NCBI RefSeq assembly: GCF_030408435.1
Contig: NZ_CP047046.1
Span: 354,572-418,571, forward strand
DNA length: 64,000 nucleotides
Reading direction: 5' to 3'
Source of the DNA: Corynebacterium auriscanis
GTDB lineage: Bacteria; Actinomycetota; Actinomycetes; Mycobacteriales; Mycobacteriaceae
A model generated the notes under the pieces. That model did no database searches. It was given only the letters and a program-made list of their open reading frames with translations, and was not told the origin of the DNA. How positions within the stretch are numbered: the first letter of the stretch is position 1; each line of letters starts with the position of its first letter. Shown one piece after another: positions 44,230 to 52,483 of the stretch. The position numbers and the translations under genes were made by a program.

Positions 44230-46384
44230 CACACGGATGACCCCGAAGACCATGGAGCTCCCGGAAAACGCCCAGCGATTCCCGCTGGCGACGTGGGCAC
44301 AAGTCCGACGTGAAATCGGTGCTCAGGTAAGGGCGGTACCAGGAGCACGGCGGCTGAGCCTCGTGGCCTTGCTGCTCATGGCATTGGGCGCATGGGCCAC
44401 CGTCAGTGTGCCACGGTTGCTGGGGCAGACTGTGGATGTGGTCAGGCAGGTGACCACCGGAGAGAGCTCTGAATCCGTCGCCAATAGCCGCCAATGGCGG
44501 CAGCTTATGATGGACACCGGTTTGGGGCTCATTGGAGCCAAGATGCTGGTGGCGGCAATGCTCGGCGGGGTGGCCTCCGCCGCAGGGTACTACCTGATGT
44601 CAAAAGTCAGCGAACGCATCATCGCCAACTTGCGCGAAACGATGGTGGGCACGGCGCTGGGCTTGCCCCTCCATCAGGTGGAAGATGCTGGTACGGCTGA
44701 CTTGGTGAGCCGCTCCACCGATGATGTGGCCGAAGTGTCCGCCGCGATCACTGAAACCCTGCCGTTGTTGAGCAAATCCGTGTTCCTGATCGTGGCCACT
44801 GCCACCGCGCTAATCTCCATCGATCCGCGCTTGCTGCTGTGCACTCTCGTGGCATTCGTACCGTACTGGTGGGGCGCACGAAGGTATTTGCGTATTGCAC
44901 CCGAACGTTTCGCTGCCGAACGCGCTGGGATGGCCGAGCGCGCCCGGCGGGTTCTTGAAGCTATTCATGGCCGAGCTACCATTCGTGCATTTCGGATGGA
45001 AAATACCATGCACGAACGCATCGAATCGGCTAGTTGGGATGTTGTGACCAAAGGGTTGCGGGCGCGCATGGCACTACTGCGCCTGCAATTGTGGGTGACC
45101 GCCGGTGAATTCCTGCTCACCGCCAGCGTGTTGGTGGGTGGGTTCTATTTCGTTCGTGCGGGCTGGGTCAGCGTCGGTGCCGTCACGGGTGCCGGTTTGA
45201 TGGTCATTCGTTTGCGAGGCCCGATCATGCACGTGATGCGCGAGTTAGACGTGATCCAATCCGCGTACGCCAGCCTGGCCCGCATCGTGGGGGTGAGTGT
45301 GGATCCACCACAGCAGGTGCCCGACTACGTTGGGGCTGCTGACGTTGGGGCTGCTGATACCCCGGTCTCTTCGTCCTCTGCCTCTTCATGTTCTGCCCCC
45401 GGCCAGCCGTCCCTCCCTGGCGCCGGCCAGCAGTCCCTCCGTGGCCCCGGCCAAAGGTTCCTCCCTGGCGCCGGCCAAAGGTTCCTCCCTGGCGCCGGCC
45501 AAAGGTTCCTCCCTGGCGCCGGCCAGCAGTCCCTCCCTGCCGCGTCCGCCAACCAGTCGCCAGCAGTCGAACTACGTCACGTGACCTTCCGTTATGCAGG
45601 TTCGTCTGCCGGCTTTCACGTGCGGGGCAGTGTCACTGCTGTCGGCCCGGTTGACGGCCCGGTTGACGGTATCACTGAAAGCGCCACCGGTTCGCGCGTG
45701 GCCGTCGATGACGTGTCCTTCCGCGTCTACCCAGGCCAAACCGTCGCCCTAGTTGGCGCATCTGGCGCGGGAAAGACCACGGTCGCTTCTTTGCTGATGG
45801 GCCTTCGGGTCCCTGATTCCGGTGAAGTGCTGGTGGCGGGTGCTCCGGTATCTCTTTTATCCGACGCCCAGCGCTCCCAGCGCATCGCGATGGTCACGCA
45901 GGAGGTTCACACATTCGCCGGCACGCTTCGGGAAGACCTCAATCTTGCGAAACCTGACGTCACCGATGAACAGATCCGTGAGGCCGTGGCGCGGGTGGGC
46001 GCGCTGGACTGGTTAGATTCCCTTCCTGAAGGTTTGGACACGGTAGTGGGGGAGCAGGGGATGCGCCTGAATCCGGTGGTCGCCCAACAGCTTGCGCTGG
46101 CGCGCGTGCTGCTGATGGACCCACCGGTAGTGGTAATGGATGAAGCCACCGCTGAAGCCGGGTCGGCGCAGGCCACGGCCCTTGAGGACGCGGCTGCGGA
46201 AGTCCTTCGCGATCGTTCCGCTCTGGTGGTGGCTCACCGCCTTGATCAGGCTCGTGCGGCCGATCGGGTGCTGGTGATGGAAGCGGGTCGGATTGTGGAA
46301 AGCGGACCACATGACCAGCTGGTATCTCAGGGTGGGCGCTACGCCGAGATGTGGGCGGCTTGGATGCGTGGTCGGGAATCCTAA
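44222..46384 (+). CDS. ABC exporter half-transporter with P-loop and repeat linker
   Basis: 720 residues; ATG 44222 overlaps the previous gene by 8 bases. Membrane domain about 35-350. A linker (about 363-445) contains tandem octapeptides (PGAGQRFL) coded by 24-base repeats. The nucleotide domain has Walker A GASGAGKTT (512-520), Q-loop VTQEVHTFAGTL, Walker B VVVMDEAT (634-641) and H-loop AHR. Its signature is lost: LNPVVAQQ (616-623) replaces LSGGQRQR, and the D-loop reads AEAG. It therefore supplies the P-loop half of one composite site, the other half coming from the upstream partner. Likely an exporter of peptides, lipids or drugs. Confidence 0.87.
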   Translation: MRSTRMTPKTMELPENAQRFPLATWAQVRREIGAQVRAVPGARRLSLVALLLMALGAWATVSVPRLLGQTVDVVRQVTTGESSESVANSRQWRQLMMDTGLGLIGAKMLVAAMLGGVASAAGYYLMSKVSERIIANLRETMVGTALGLPLHQVEDAGTADLVSRSTDDVAEVSAAITETLPLLSKSVFLIVATATALISIDPRLLLCTLVAFVPYWWGARRYLRIAPERFAAERAGMAERARRVLEAIHGRATIRAFRMENTMHERIESASWDVVTKGLRARMALLRLQLWVTAGEFLLTASVLVGGFYFVRAGWVSVGAVTGAGLMVIRLRGPIMHVMRELDVIQSAYASLARIVGVSVDPPQQVPDYVGAADVGAADTPVSSSSASSCSAPGQPSLPGAGQQSLRGPGQRFLPGAGQRFLPGAGQRFLPGAGQQSLPAASANQSPAVELRHVTFRYAGSSAGFHVRGSVTAVGPVDGPVDGITESATGSRVAVDDVSFRVYPGQTVALVGASGAGKTTVASLLMGLRVPDSGEVLVAGAPVSLLSDAQRSQRIAMVTQEVHTFAGTLREDLNLAKPDVTDEQIREAVARVGALDWLDSLPEGLDTVVGEQGMRLNPVVAQQLALARVLLMDPPVVVMDEATAEAGSAQATALEDAAAEVLRDRSALVVAHRLDQARAADRVLVMEAGRIVESGPHDQLVSQGGRYAEMWAAWMRGRES
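45400..45545. repeat. 24-bp tandem repeat in the exporter linker
   Basis: The unit GGCGCCGGCCAAAGGTTCCT plus CCCT, coding PGAGQRFL, recurs about six times with variants (PGAGQQSL). It sits between the membrane and ATPase domains. Confidence 0.85.
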
Positions 46385-46560
46385 ACTCGTTGTCATGTGG
46401 GGGTGGCGTGGATGTGTGGTTGGGAATCCTAAACTCGCTGTGACGTGGGGGCGGAGTGGATGTGTGGTCGGGAATCCTTAACTCGTTTTCACTTGGGGCG
46501 GCCTGGATGTGTGGTGGATGTTCCTGAACTCCTTCTCTCTTGGGGGCGGCGTTCTGGGAG
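46362..46560. repeat. 48-bp tandem repeat starting inside the exporter gene end
   Basis: GGATGYGTGG begins at 46362 (still coding, MRGRES-stop), 46410, 46458 and 46505, so a 47-48 base unit carrying the final codons and the TAA has been repeated past the stop. Each copy includes GGAATCCTAAACTCG-like sequence. Part of the 883 bp region 46385-47267, in which I see no gene. Confidence 0.85.
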
Positions 46561-46684
46561 GTTTTCAACCGCGCGGGCGAGGTTGTCGGTCACGTCGGTT
46601 ATTAACTCCGGGGGGCGAGGTTGTTGAAGGTATAGGAGGTTTTCCTGAGCGCTCCGGCGCCCGTATTTTCCCGTTGAACGACGG

Positions 46685-46740
46685 ATGTGCAGCAGAAGTC
46701 CGACAAAAACGCGACTTTTTGTCAGAGTTCTGCTGCACAT
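46685..46740. terminator. 56-bp near-perfect palindrome
   Basis: ATGTGCAGCAGAA at 46685 pairs with TTCTGCTGCACAT ending at 46740; inside, CGACAAAAA pairs with TTTTTGTC with two mismatched bases between the arms. This makes a stem of about 23 base pairs with a tiny loop. It could terminate transcription from both sides or be a mobile palindromic element. Confidence 0.7.
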
Positions 46741-46744
46741 TGTG

Positions 46745-46985
46745 TGAATGAGGGTGTGGGTGGTGGGTGCTACGCCGAGGTGGGTTCGCTGGTGGGGTGC
46801 TGTGTCGAGGTGGGGTCGCTGGTGTGGGTGGTGGGTGTTGTGTCGAGGTGTGGGTGGTGGGTGTTGTGTCGAGGTGGGTGCTGCGTCGAGGCGGGGTCGC
46901 TGGTGGGGGTGCTGGGCGCTACGCCGAGATGTGGGCGGCCTGGATACGTGGCCGGAATCCCAAACTCCTTTTCACTTGGGAGGGG
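46745..46985. repeat. GTG-rich degenerate repeats and second copy of the exporter 3' end
   Basis: Units near GGTGGGTGCTGTGTCGAGGT and GGGTCGCTGGTG alternate 5-6 times. At 46915-46960 the block GGGCGCTACGCCGAGATGTG with GGGCGGCCTGGAT copies the last codons of the upstream exporter gene (GRYAEMWAAW). The apparent reading frames here are repeat artefacts. Confidence 0.75.
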
Positions 46986-47053
46986 GAGCCGGTTTAACCA
47001 TGCCCGTTTTTTACGAGGCCGGCACGTGGTTTTGGATGTCGTGCACAACAATA

Positions 47054-47069
47054 TAGACCGGGTAGTCTG
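47054..47069. promoter_or_regulatory. McbR-type operator 1 before cysH
   Basis: TAGAC-CGGGTA-GTCTG, 9 of 10 consensus positions. Confidence 0.75.
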
Positions 47070-47130
47070 CAAAAAGCGCGAAAACCTTGCTGAACTGAAC
47101 AGATTAGTCTACTGTGGTGTGCAGCTTAAG

Positions 47131-47146
47131 TAGACCGGTTGGTCTA
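47131..47146. promoter_or_regulatory. McbR-type operator 2 before cysH, perfect
   Basis: TAGAC-CGGTTG-GTCTA, an exact match, about 120 bp upstream of the cysH start. Confidence 0.85.
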
Positions 47147-47267
47147 ATTGTGGGCTGAGAGTTCATACCAGCGCTCACGTTGACAACCCTCCCCCTGCTG
47201 GACGCAGTGGTGGAAGGGAGCGTGGCGTCGGGAAAAAGAAGAGCCAAACCACAGGAGAAGAGGAACA

Positions 47268-48062
47268 ATGAGCTTGGTTAACGCAGCGGTTGGCCTCGGT
47301 GGGCAAGCGGATGACTACCGCGACCCAGCGATTAGCCCCGATGGTGAGCCAACTACCACTACACCGTTGGCGGAAGTGCAGCGTAAGGCGCATGAAAAGC
47401 TGGCCGAAAAGTGGAACCCAGAGCTGGAAAAAGCCACGGCGGAAGAGATCCTCGAATGGGCGAACGAGCACGTCGCAGGTTCTATTGCCGTGACCATGAG
47501 CATGCAGGACACGGTTCTCGCGGAGCTCGCTGAAGGGCGATTGGATAATGCAGAATTGGTGTTTTTAGATACGGGCTACCACTTTGACGAAACTATCGAA
47601 ACGCGCGACGAGGTTGCCGAGCGATACAGCCTGCCACTGACCAATGTCACTCCCACGCTAACGCGCCAGGAACAGGACAGTGTTTATGGCCCACGGTTGT
47701 ATCTGAAGAATCCCACTGCGTGCTGCCGCATGCGCAAAGTAGAGCCGCTTGCGCGGATGCTCAACCCGTTTACTGCATGGGTTACGGGCATTCGTCGCGT
47801 GGATAACCAGCTGCGCGCCAACACCCCAGTGCTAGAAGTCGACCGCACTGGGCGGCTGAAGATCAACCCCATCGTCTCGTGGACCGATGAGCAGGTGGAG
47901 CGCTATATCGCCGACCACGACCTCATCATTAATCCACTGACCAAGCAGGGTTACCCCTCCATTGGTTGCGCGACATGCACGCTTCCGGTGGCCGAAGGCG
48001 AGGATCCGCGATCCGGTCGTTGGGCAGGATCCAACAAGACGGAGTGTGGTCTGCACACATGA
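47268..48062 (+). CDS. cysH: APS reductase, [4Fe-4S] type
   Basis: 264 residues from ATG 47268 (GGAGAAGAGGAAC upstream). It reduces adenylylsulfate to sulfite with thioredoxin. The iron-sulfur cysteines CC (152-153, in CCRMRK) and C..C (234 and 237, in GCATC) mark the APS-using form that needs no APS kinase; the catalytic C-terminal Cys lies in KTECGLHT. The DTGYHFDETIETRD segment binds the nucleotide. Its TGA overlaps the cysD start (ATGA). Confidence 0.94.
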   Translation: MSLVNAAVGLGGQADDYRDPAISPDGEPTTTTPLAEVQRKAHEKLAEKWNPELEKATAEEILEWANEHVAGSIAVTMSMQDTVLAELAEGRLDNAELVFLDTGYHFDETIETRDEVAERYSLPLTNVTPTLTRQEQDSVYGPRLYLKNPTACCRMRKVEPLARMLNPFTAWVTGIRRVDNQLRANTPVLEVDRTGRLKINPIVSWTDEQVERYIADHDLIINPLTKQGYPSIGCATCTLPVAEGEDPRSGRWAGSNKTECGLHT

Positions 48063-49105
48063 CAACCGCGAACGCGGAGGCTCCACTCCCAGCGACAAGC
48101 TCCAGCCCCGCGCCCCAACTAAACGCAACCAACCCAACTGCGAATACAGAGAAGACGACGAAAGAGGCCAACGACGTGCAAGAACGCACCCAGGAATCCA
48201 GTCATGCCCCAGCGTTATCGCCTCACCTGGCGAGTCTAGAAGCCGAAGCTATCGAGATTCTGCGGGAGGTAGCCGGCCAGTTTGAACGGCCCGCCCTGCT
48301 GTTTTCCGGTGGCAAGGATTCCGTTGTGGTCCTGGAACTGGCCAAGCGCGCTTTCGCTCCATCGCCGGTGCCTTTCGAGTTGGTTCATGTTGATACCGGG
48401 CACAACTTCCCTGAGGTCATCGAGTTTCGTGACAAGGTTGCAGCGGATCCACGCGTAAACCTGCACGTGGCACTGGTGCAGGACTGGATTGATTCCGGGG
48501 CGATCCAGGAACGTCCCGATGGCACCCGCAATCCACTACAGACCGTGCCGCTGGTGGAGACGATTCAGAACCGCGGCTACGACGCGGTGTTGGGAGGCGC
48601 CCGCCGAGACGAGGAGAAAGCCCGCGCCAAAGAGCGGGTGTTCTCCGTCCGTGACAGCTTCGGCGGTTGGAACCCACGTCGCCAGCGCCCTGAGCTGTGG
48701 GGCCTGTACAACGGCCGCCACCAGGTGGGCGAGAACATCCGTGTGTTCCCCATTTCTAACTGGACGGAAGCCGACGTATGGGACTACATCCGTGACCGCG
48801 ACGTGGAAGTACCCGCCATCTACTACTCCCACCAGCGTGAAGTTTTCGAGCGCAACGGCATGTGGCTCACGCCAGGTGAATGGGGTGGTCCCAAGGAGGG
48901 TGAAGAACTGGTCACCAAGACCGTTCGTTACCGCACGGTTGGCGACATGAGCTGCACCGGTGCCGTGTTATCCGAAGCCACGTCCATCGAAGACGTTATC
49001 GACGAAATTCGCACCTCCACCACTACTGAACGCGGTGCCACCCGCGCAGACGACAAGCTCAGCGAATCTTCCATGGAAGACCGCAAGAAGGAAGGGTACT
49101 TCTGA
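48059..49105 (+). CDS. cysD: Sulfate adenylyltransferase small subunit
   Basis: 348 residues from ATG 48059 overlapping cysH. The first ~60 residues are a Thr/Ala/Glu-rich extension absent from most CysD; a GTG at 48176 would start without much of it. The PP-loop ATP-binding motif LLFSGGKDSVVVLEL and GARRDEEKARAKERVFS are clear. With CysN it makes adenylylsulfate from sulfate and ATP. Its stop overlaps the cysN start. Confidence 0.93.
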   Translation: MTTANAEAPLPATSSSPAPQLNATNPTANTEKTTKEANDVQERTQESSHAPALSPHLASLEAEAIEILREVAGQFERPALLFSGGKDSVVVLELAKRAFAPSPVPFELVHVDTGHNFPEVIEFRDKVAADPRVNLHVALVQDWIDSGAIQERPDGTRNPLQTVPLVETIQNRGYDAVLGGARRDEEKARAKERVFSVRDSFGGWNPRRQRPELWGLYNGRHQVGENIRVFPISNWTEADVWDYIRDRDVEVPAIYYSHQREVFERNGMWLTPGEWGGPKEGEELVTKTVRYRTVGDMSCTGAVLSEATSIEDVIDEIRTSTTTERGATRADDKLSESSMEDRKKEGYF

Positions 49106-50436
49106 TGACTGCTCCCACAACCGAACCAAACGCTGGAACTCAGACCCCTCAGTTGCCCACCCTGCGGCTGTGCACGGCGGGCAGCGTGGATGACGGCAAA
49201 TCCACTTTCGTAGGTCGCTTGTTGCACGATACGAAGTCCATTTTGGCGGACCAATACGAATCCGTTGAGCGTGCGTCCACCGCCAAGGGGTTGGAAAACC
49301 CCGATCTTTCCCTCTTAGTCGATGGCCTACGCGCGGAACGCGAGCAGGGCATCACCATCGATGTTGCTTATCGGTACTTCGCAACGGATAAGCGCAGCTT
49401 CATCCTGGCGGACACACCGGGTCACGTGCAGTACACCCGTAACACTGTCACTGGCCTGTCCACCTCAGAATTGGTTGTTGTTCTGGTCGATGCCCGCAAC
49501 GGTGTTATCGAACAGACTCGGCGCCACCTCACCGTTGCTGCGATGTTGCAGATCTCTCACGTTGTTGTGGCGGTTAATAAAATCGACGCCGTCGACTTCA
49601 GCGAAGACGTTTTCACCTCGGTGAAAAAGGACGTGGACGCGCTCGCCGCTGATTTGGGCCTGCGCCACGTGGACGTGGTCCCCACTTCCGCGTTGCTGGG
49701 CGACAATGTGGTGGAGCGCAGCGCAAACACCCCGTGGTACACCGGTCCCAGCGTGCTGGAGATCCTCGAGCAGGCCACCCCAGGTGCGGAAAACCAGTCC
49801 ATCAACCGGCAGCTGCGTTTCCCCATCCAGCTGGTGATTCGCGATCATGCCACCGACTACCGCGGTTATGCCGGGCGTATCGCGGCCGGAACTGTCTCCG
49901 TCGGCGATCAGGTCACCGCTGGTGGGCATGAAGCAATTGTCCAAGGAATCGATGGCCCCGCAGGCGAACAGAACACGGCGAGCCGCGGTGAATCCGTCAC
50001 GTTGCGCCTGGATCGAGAAATCGATCTTTCTCGCGGTGACGTAATCGGCGGGCTGGATCTACCGGAGCCCGTTAACACCTTCGAAGCCACCGTGTTCCAC
50101 TTGTCTGAAACCCCTCTGCGCTTGCGCTCGAACGTGCTGATTCGCTACGGCTCGGCACTCGTGCGCGGACGTGTGGATCAAGTGCTGCGCCGCGCCGATG
50201 AACTGGTAGACGCCCCTCACGGCACGGACGAGGCCGCGGGCGCTGACGTTGCGGCTTCCAAGCCCACAGACCCCGCCACCATCCAACAACTAGAGCTCAA
50301 TGACATCGCCGATGTGCGTATTACTGTGGCGGACCCGCTGCCGGTGGAGCAATACCACCGGGGCGGACGCGTGGGCTCCCTGCTCGTTGTCCACCCGCAA
50401 ACCGGCGATACGCTCACCGCCGGACTGGTGAAGTAA
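49105..50436 (+). CDS. cysN: Sulfate adenylyltransferase large subunit (GTPase)
   Basis: 443 residues from ATG 49105, coupled to cysD. An elongation-factor-like GTPase that drives adenylylsulfate formation: GSVDDGKSTFVGRLL (G1), DTPGHVQYTRN (G3), NKIDAVD (G4) and the two beta-barrel domains. It lacks a fused CysC kinase domain, in line with an APS reductase downstream. Confidence 0.95.
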   Translation: MTAPTTEPNAGTQTPQLPTLRLCTAGSVDDGKSTFVGRLLHDTKSILADQYESVERASTAKGLENPDLSLLVDGLRAEREQGITIDVAYRYFATDKRSFILADTPGHVQYTRNTVTGLSTSELVVVLVDARNGVIEQTRRHLTVAAMLQISHVVVAVNKIDAVDFSEDVFTSVKKDVDALAADLGLRHVDVVPTSALLGDNVVERSANTPWYTGPSVLEILEQATPGAENQSINRQLRFPIQLVIRDHATDYRGYAGRIAAGTVSVGDQVTAGGHEAIVQGIDGPAGEQNTASRGESVTLRLDREIDLSRGDVIGGLDLPEPVNTFEATVFHLSETPLRLRSNVLIRYGSALVRGRVDQVLRRADELVDAPHGTDEAAGADVAASKPTDPATIQQLELNDIADVRITVADPLPVEQYHRGGRVGSLLVVHPQTGDTLTAGLVK

Positions 50437-50460
50437 GCCCATAGCGAGGAATCCACAACC

Positions 50461-51264
50461 ATGATTTCAGCAGCTCCGCGCAGTGCCGACGGCATTCGTA
50501 CCGCCAGCACCACCCCTCAGGGGTCCGGTGTTGACGCGGGCGCGCCGATTATTTGCCTGTCACACGGCTCTCGGCATCCGCAGGCCGATGCTTGTGTTGC
50601 TGAGATCGCCCGTGTTGCCACTGCCTTGAGCGGGCGGCCGGTCTACTTCGCGCACTTGGATTTTTCACCGTCAACCCTTACGAACGTGGCGCACATCGTC
50701 GCCGCGATGGGTGCGACCCATGCAGTTGTGGTGCCTTTGCTGTTCACTGATGCCTTTCACATGCGCCATGACGTCCCGAGCGCCATCGCGGAGGCTGCAG
50801 ATTCAACCGGTTTGCGCCTCACCCTGGCTCGCGGTATCGGCACCGGTGAGGATGTAGCTGATCTGCTTGCACGGCACACTCGCCGTCACCTTGCTTCTCG
50901 TCGCCGGTCTGTTCTTTCGTCCGACGCCCACGTGGTGCTCTACCACGTCGGATCTTCAGTCCCAGGGGCGAATGACTCGGTGGAGCGCCTCGCGGCTTCG
51001 CTGGCGACGAGACTGCGATTGCAACCCGATCGTGTCACCGCCGTGCCCGCCACCGGTGGGCACGGCGGGCCGGGCGTCGTCCAACAATTGCAACCCGATG
51101 TGGTGGTGCCACTGTTTTTTAGCCCAGCCACTTTGCTCGACCGGCTTCATCACTACCTAGAGAATCGAATGCCCCAGGGAGCCTGTATGCAGGTGCCGCA
51201 TCTTGGCACCGCCGTAGCTCCCCTCGTTATTGCACGGGCTGAACAAGCTCAGCTTTCCCAGTAG
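50461..51264 (+). CDS. cysY: Sirohydrochlorin chelatase (CbiX/SirB-like)
   Basis: 267 residues, 24 bases after cysN. Two repeats of a chelatase fold: LSHGSRHPQAD with the metal-binding His, then VVVPLLFTDAFHMRHDVPSA, and in the second half VLYHVGSS and VVVPLFFSPATLLDRLHHYL. It probably inserts iron into sirohydrochlorin to make siroheme for CysI. The name follows the position in the C. glutamicum cluster. An N-terminal extension of ~25 residues precedes the fold. Confidence 0.85.
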   Translation: MISAAPRSADGIRTASTTPQGSGVDAGAPIICLSHGSRHPQADACVAEIARVATALSGRPVYFAHLDFSPSTLTNVAHIVAAMGATHAVVVPLLFTDAFHMRHDVPSAIAEAADSTGLRLTLARGIGTGEDVADLLARHTRRHLASRRRSVLSSDAHVVLYHVGSSVPGANDSVERLAASLATRLRLQPDRVTAVPATGGHGGPGVVQQLQPDVVVPLFFSPATLLDRLHHYLENRMPQGACMQVPHLGTAVAPLVIARAEQAQLSQ

Positions 51265-51304
51265 CGCACATAGCGCCTGACCTCACCGAACTCTAGGAAT
51301 CCTC

Positions 51305-52375
51305 ATGAAAATTCTTATCTTTGCCCTCGTTGGACTCGCAGCCCAACTCGTCGATGGTGCCTTGGGCATGGCTTTTGGTATCACGGCCACAACTTTGCTG
51401 GTCTTTTCTGGCCTGGGTCCTGCGCATGCCAGCGCTGCTGTACACCTTGCAGAGGTAGGGACCACGCTCTTTTCGGGTCTTTCCCACTGGCGGTTGAAAA
51501 ACGTCCACTGGCCTACTGTGTTGGCCTTGGGCGTACCTGGGGCGATCGGCGCGTTCGCCGGTGCCTATGTGTTGAGCAGTTTGTCCACTAAGGCGGCAGA
51601 ACCCGTAGTCTCCACAATTTTGGTTTTGTTGGGGGCGTACGTGCTGGTTCGAAGCGTGGCGATCCCATGGCAGAAGCCCAACAAGACCCAACCGGCCACA
51701 TCCACGGCAAAGTCGCGCGCGGGGCTGGCCGTTCTGGGGCTAGGTGGTGGCTTTCTGGATGCTTCCGGTGGGGGCGGATGGGGACCGGTTACTACGTCGA
51801 CTCTGATGAGTGTGGGTAAGGCCGAGCCGCGTCGCATTATCGGTACGGTCAACACCGCCGAGTTCCTGGTTGCTCTATCGGCATCGGTCGGATTCCTGTT
51901 CGGGATGGGTAATGAACTCGCGCAGTCCTGGCAGCCTGTGTTGGGCCTGCTTGTTGGCGGTGCGATCGCTGCACCTATCGCCGCGTGGGCCGTTTCCATC
52001 GTGAAGCCCGAGATCCTGGGTGGGCTAGTGGGTGCATTGTTGATGTTCCTCAACTCCACGCGGCTCATTAAGTACTTTGGCCTCGCCGGTGTGATCGGCG
52101 TGGTTCTATTCGGTTTGGCGGTGACTGTCACTTTGGTGGTGGTTCGCAAGAAATCCATCTTTGAACGATCCTTGCGTTCGGATGAACTGGACCGCGAGAA
52201 GAGCGTGCAGGACACTCCTCATCCCAAGGAGCGGGAGGAAAAAATTTCCACGTCAACCAGTCAAACAGATGAAAATAGCACTGCTTCAATCCCAGATAGT
52301 GAGAACCAGCGCGTTCATGAGTATGCGGGGGCAGCTAAGGGGTATCACGATTGGAATAGGCCTGAACTGCGTTAA
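51305..52375 (+). CDS. cysZ: TSUP-family permease, likely sulfate uptake
   Basis: 356 residues. Eight hydrophobic helices with the TauE/SafE signature (LVDGALGMAFGITATTLL near the start; LGGGFLDASGGGGWGPVTT at about 150). The C-terminal ~60 residues are a charged, probably cytoplasmic tail. Last gene of the sulfur cluster; the C. glutamicum counterpart is called CysZ and thought to import sulfate. A role in sulfite export cannot be excluded. Confidence 0.85.
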   Translation: MKILIFALVGLAAQLVDGALGMAFGITATTLLVFSGLGPAHASAAVHLAEVGTTLFSGLSHWRLKNVHWPTVLALGVPGAIGAFAGAYVLSSLSTKAAEPVVSTILVLLGAYVLVRSVAIPWQKPNKTQPATSTAKSRAGLAVLGLGGGFLDASGGGGWGPVTTSTLMSVGKAEPRRIIGTVNTAEFLVALSASVGFLFGMGNELAQSWQPVLGLLVGGAIAAPIAAWAVSIVKPEILGGLVGALLMFLNSTRLIKYFGLAGVIGVVLFGLAVTVTLVVVRKKSIFERSLRSDELDREKSVQDTPHPKEREEKISTSTSQTDENSTASIPDSENQRVHEYAGAAKGYHDWNRPELR

Positions 52376-52483
52376 TCCCACCCCTGCGCTATGAAAATGA
52401 TCACAGGCAACCACTGACTGTGTGAAACACCGCACAACTGCGCGCTTATCCATGCACAATATGCAATAGAGAGGGTCTGCTTA

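Noticed and set aside
46687..47133. A 148-codon frame in the exporter-cysH gap
   Set aside because: It is composed of GTG/GGTGGG repeats, runs over the palindrome and McbR sites, and has no ribosome site.
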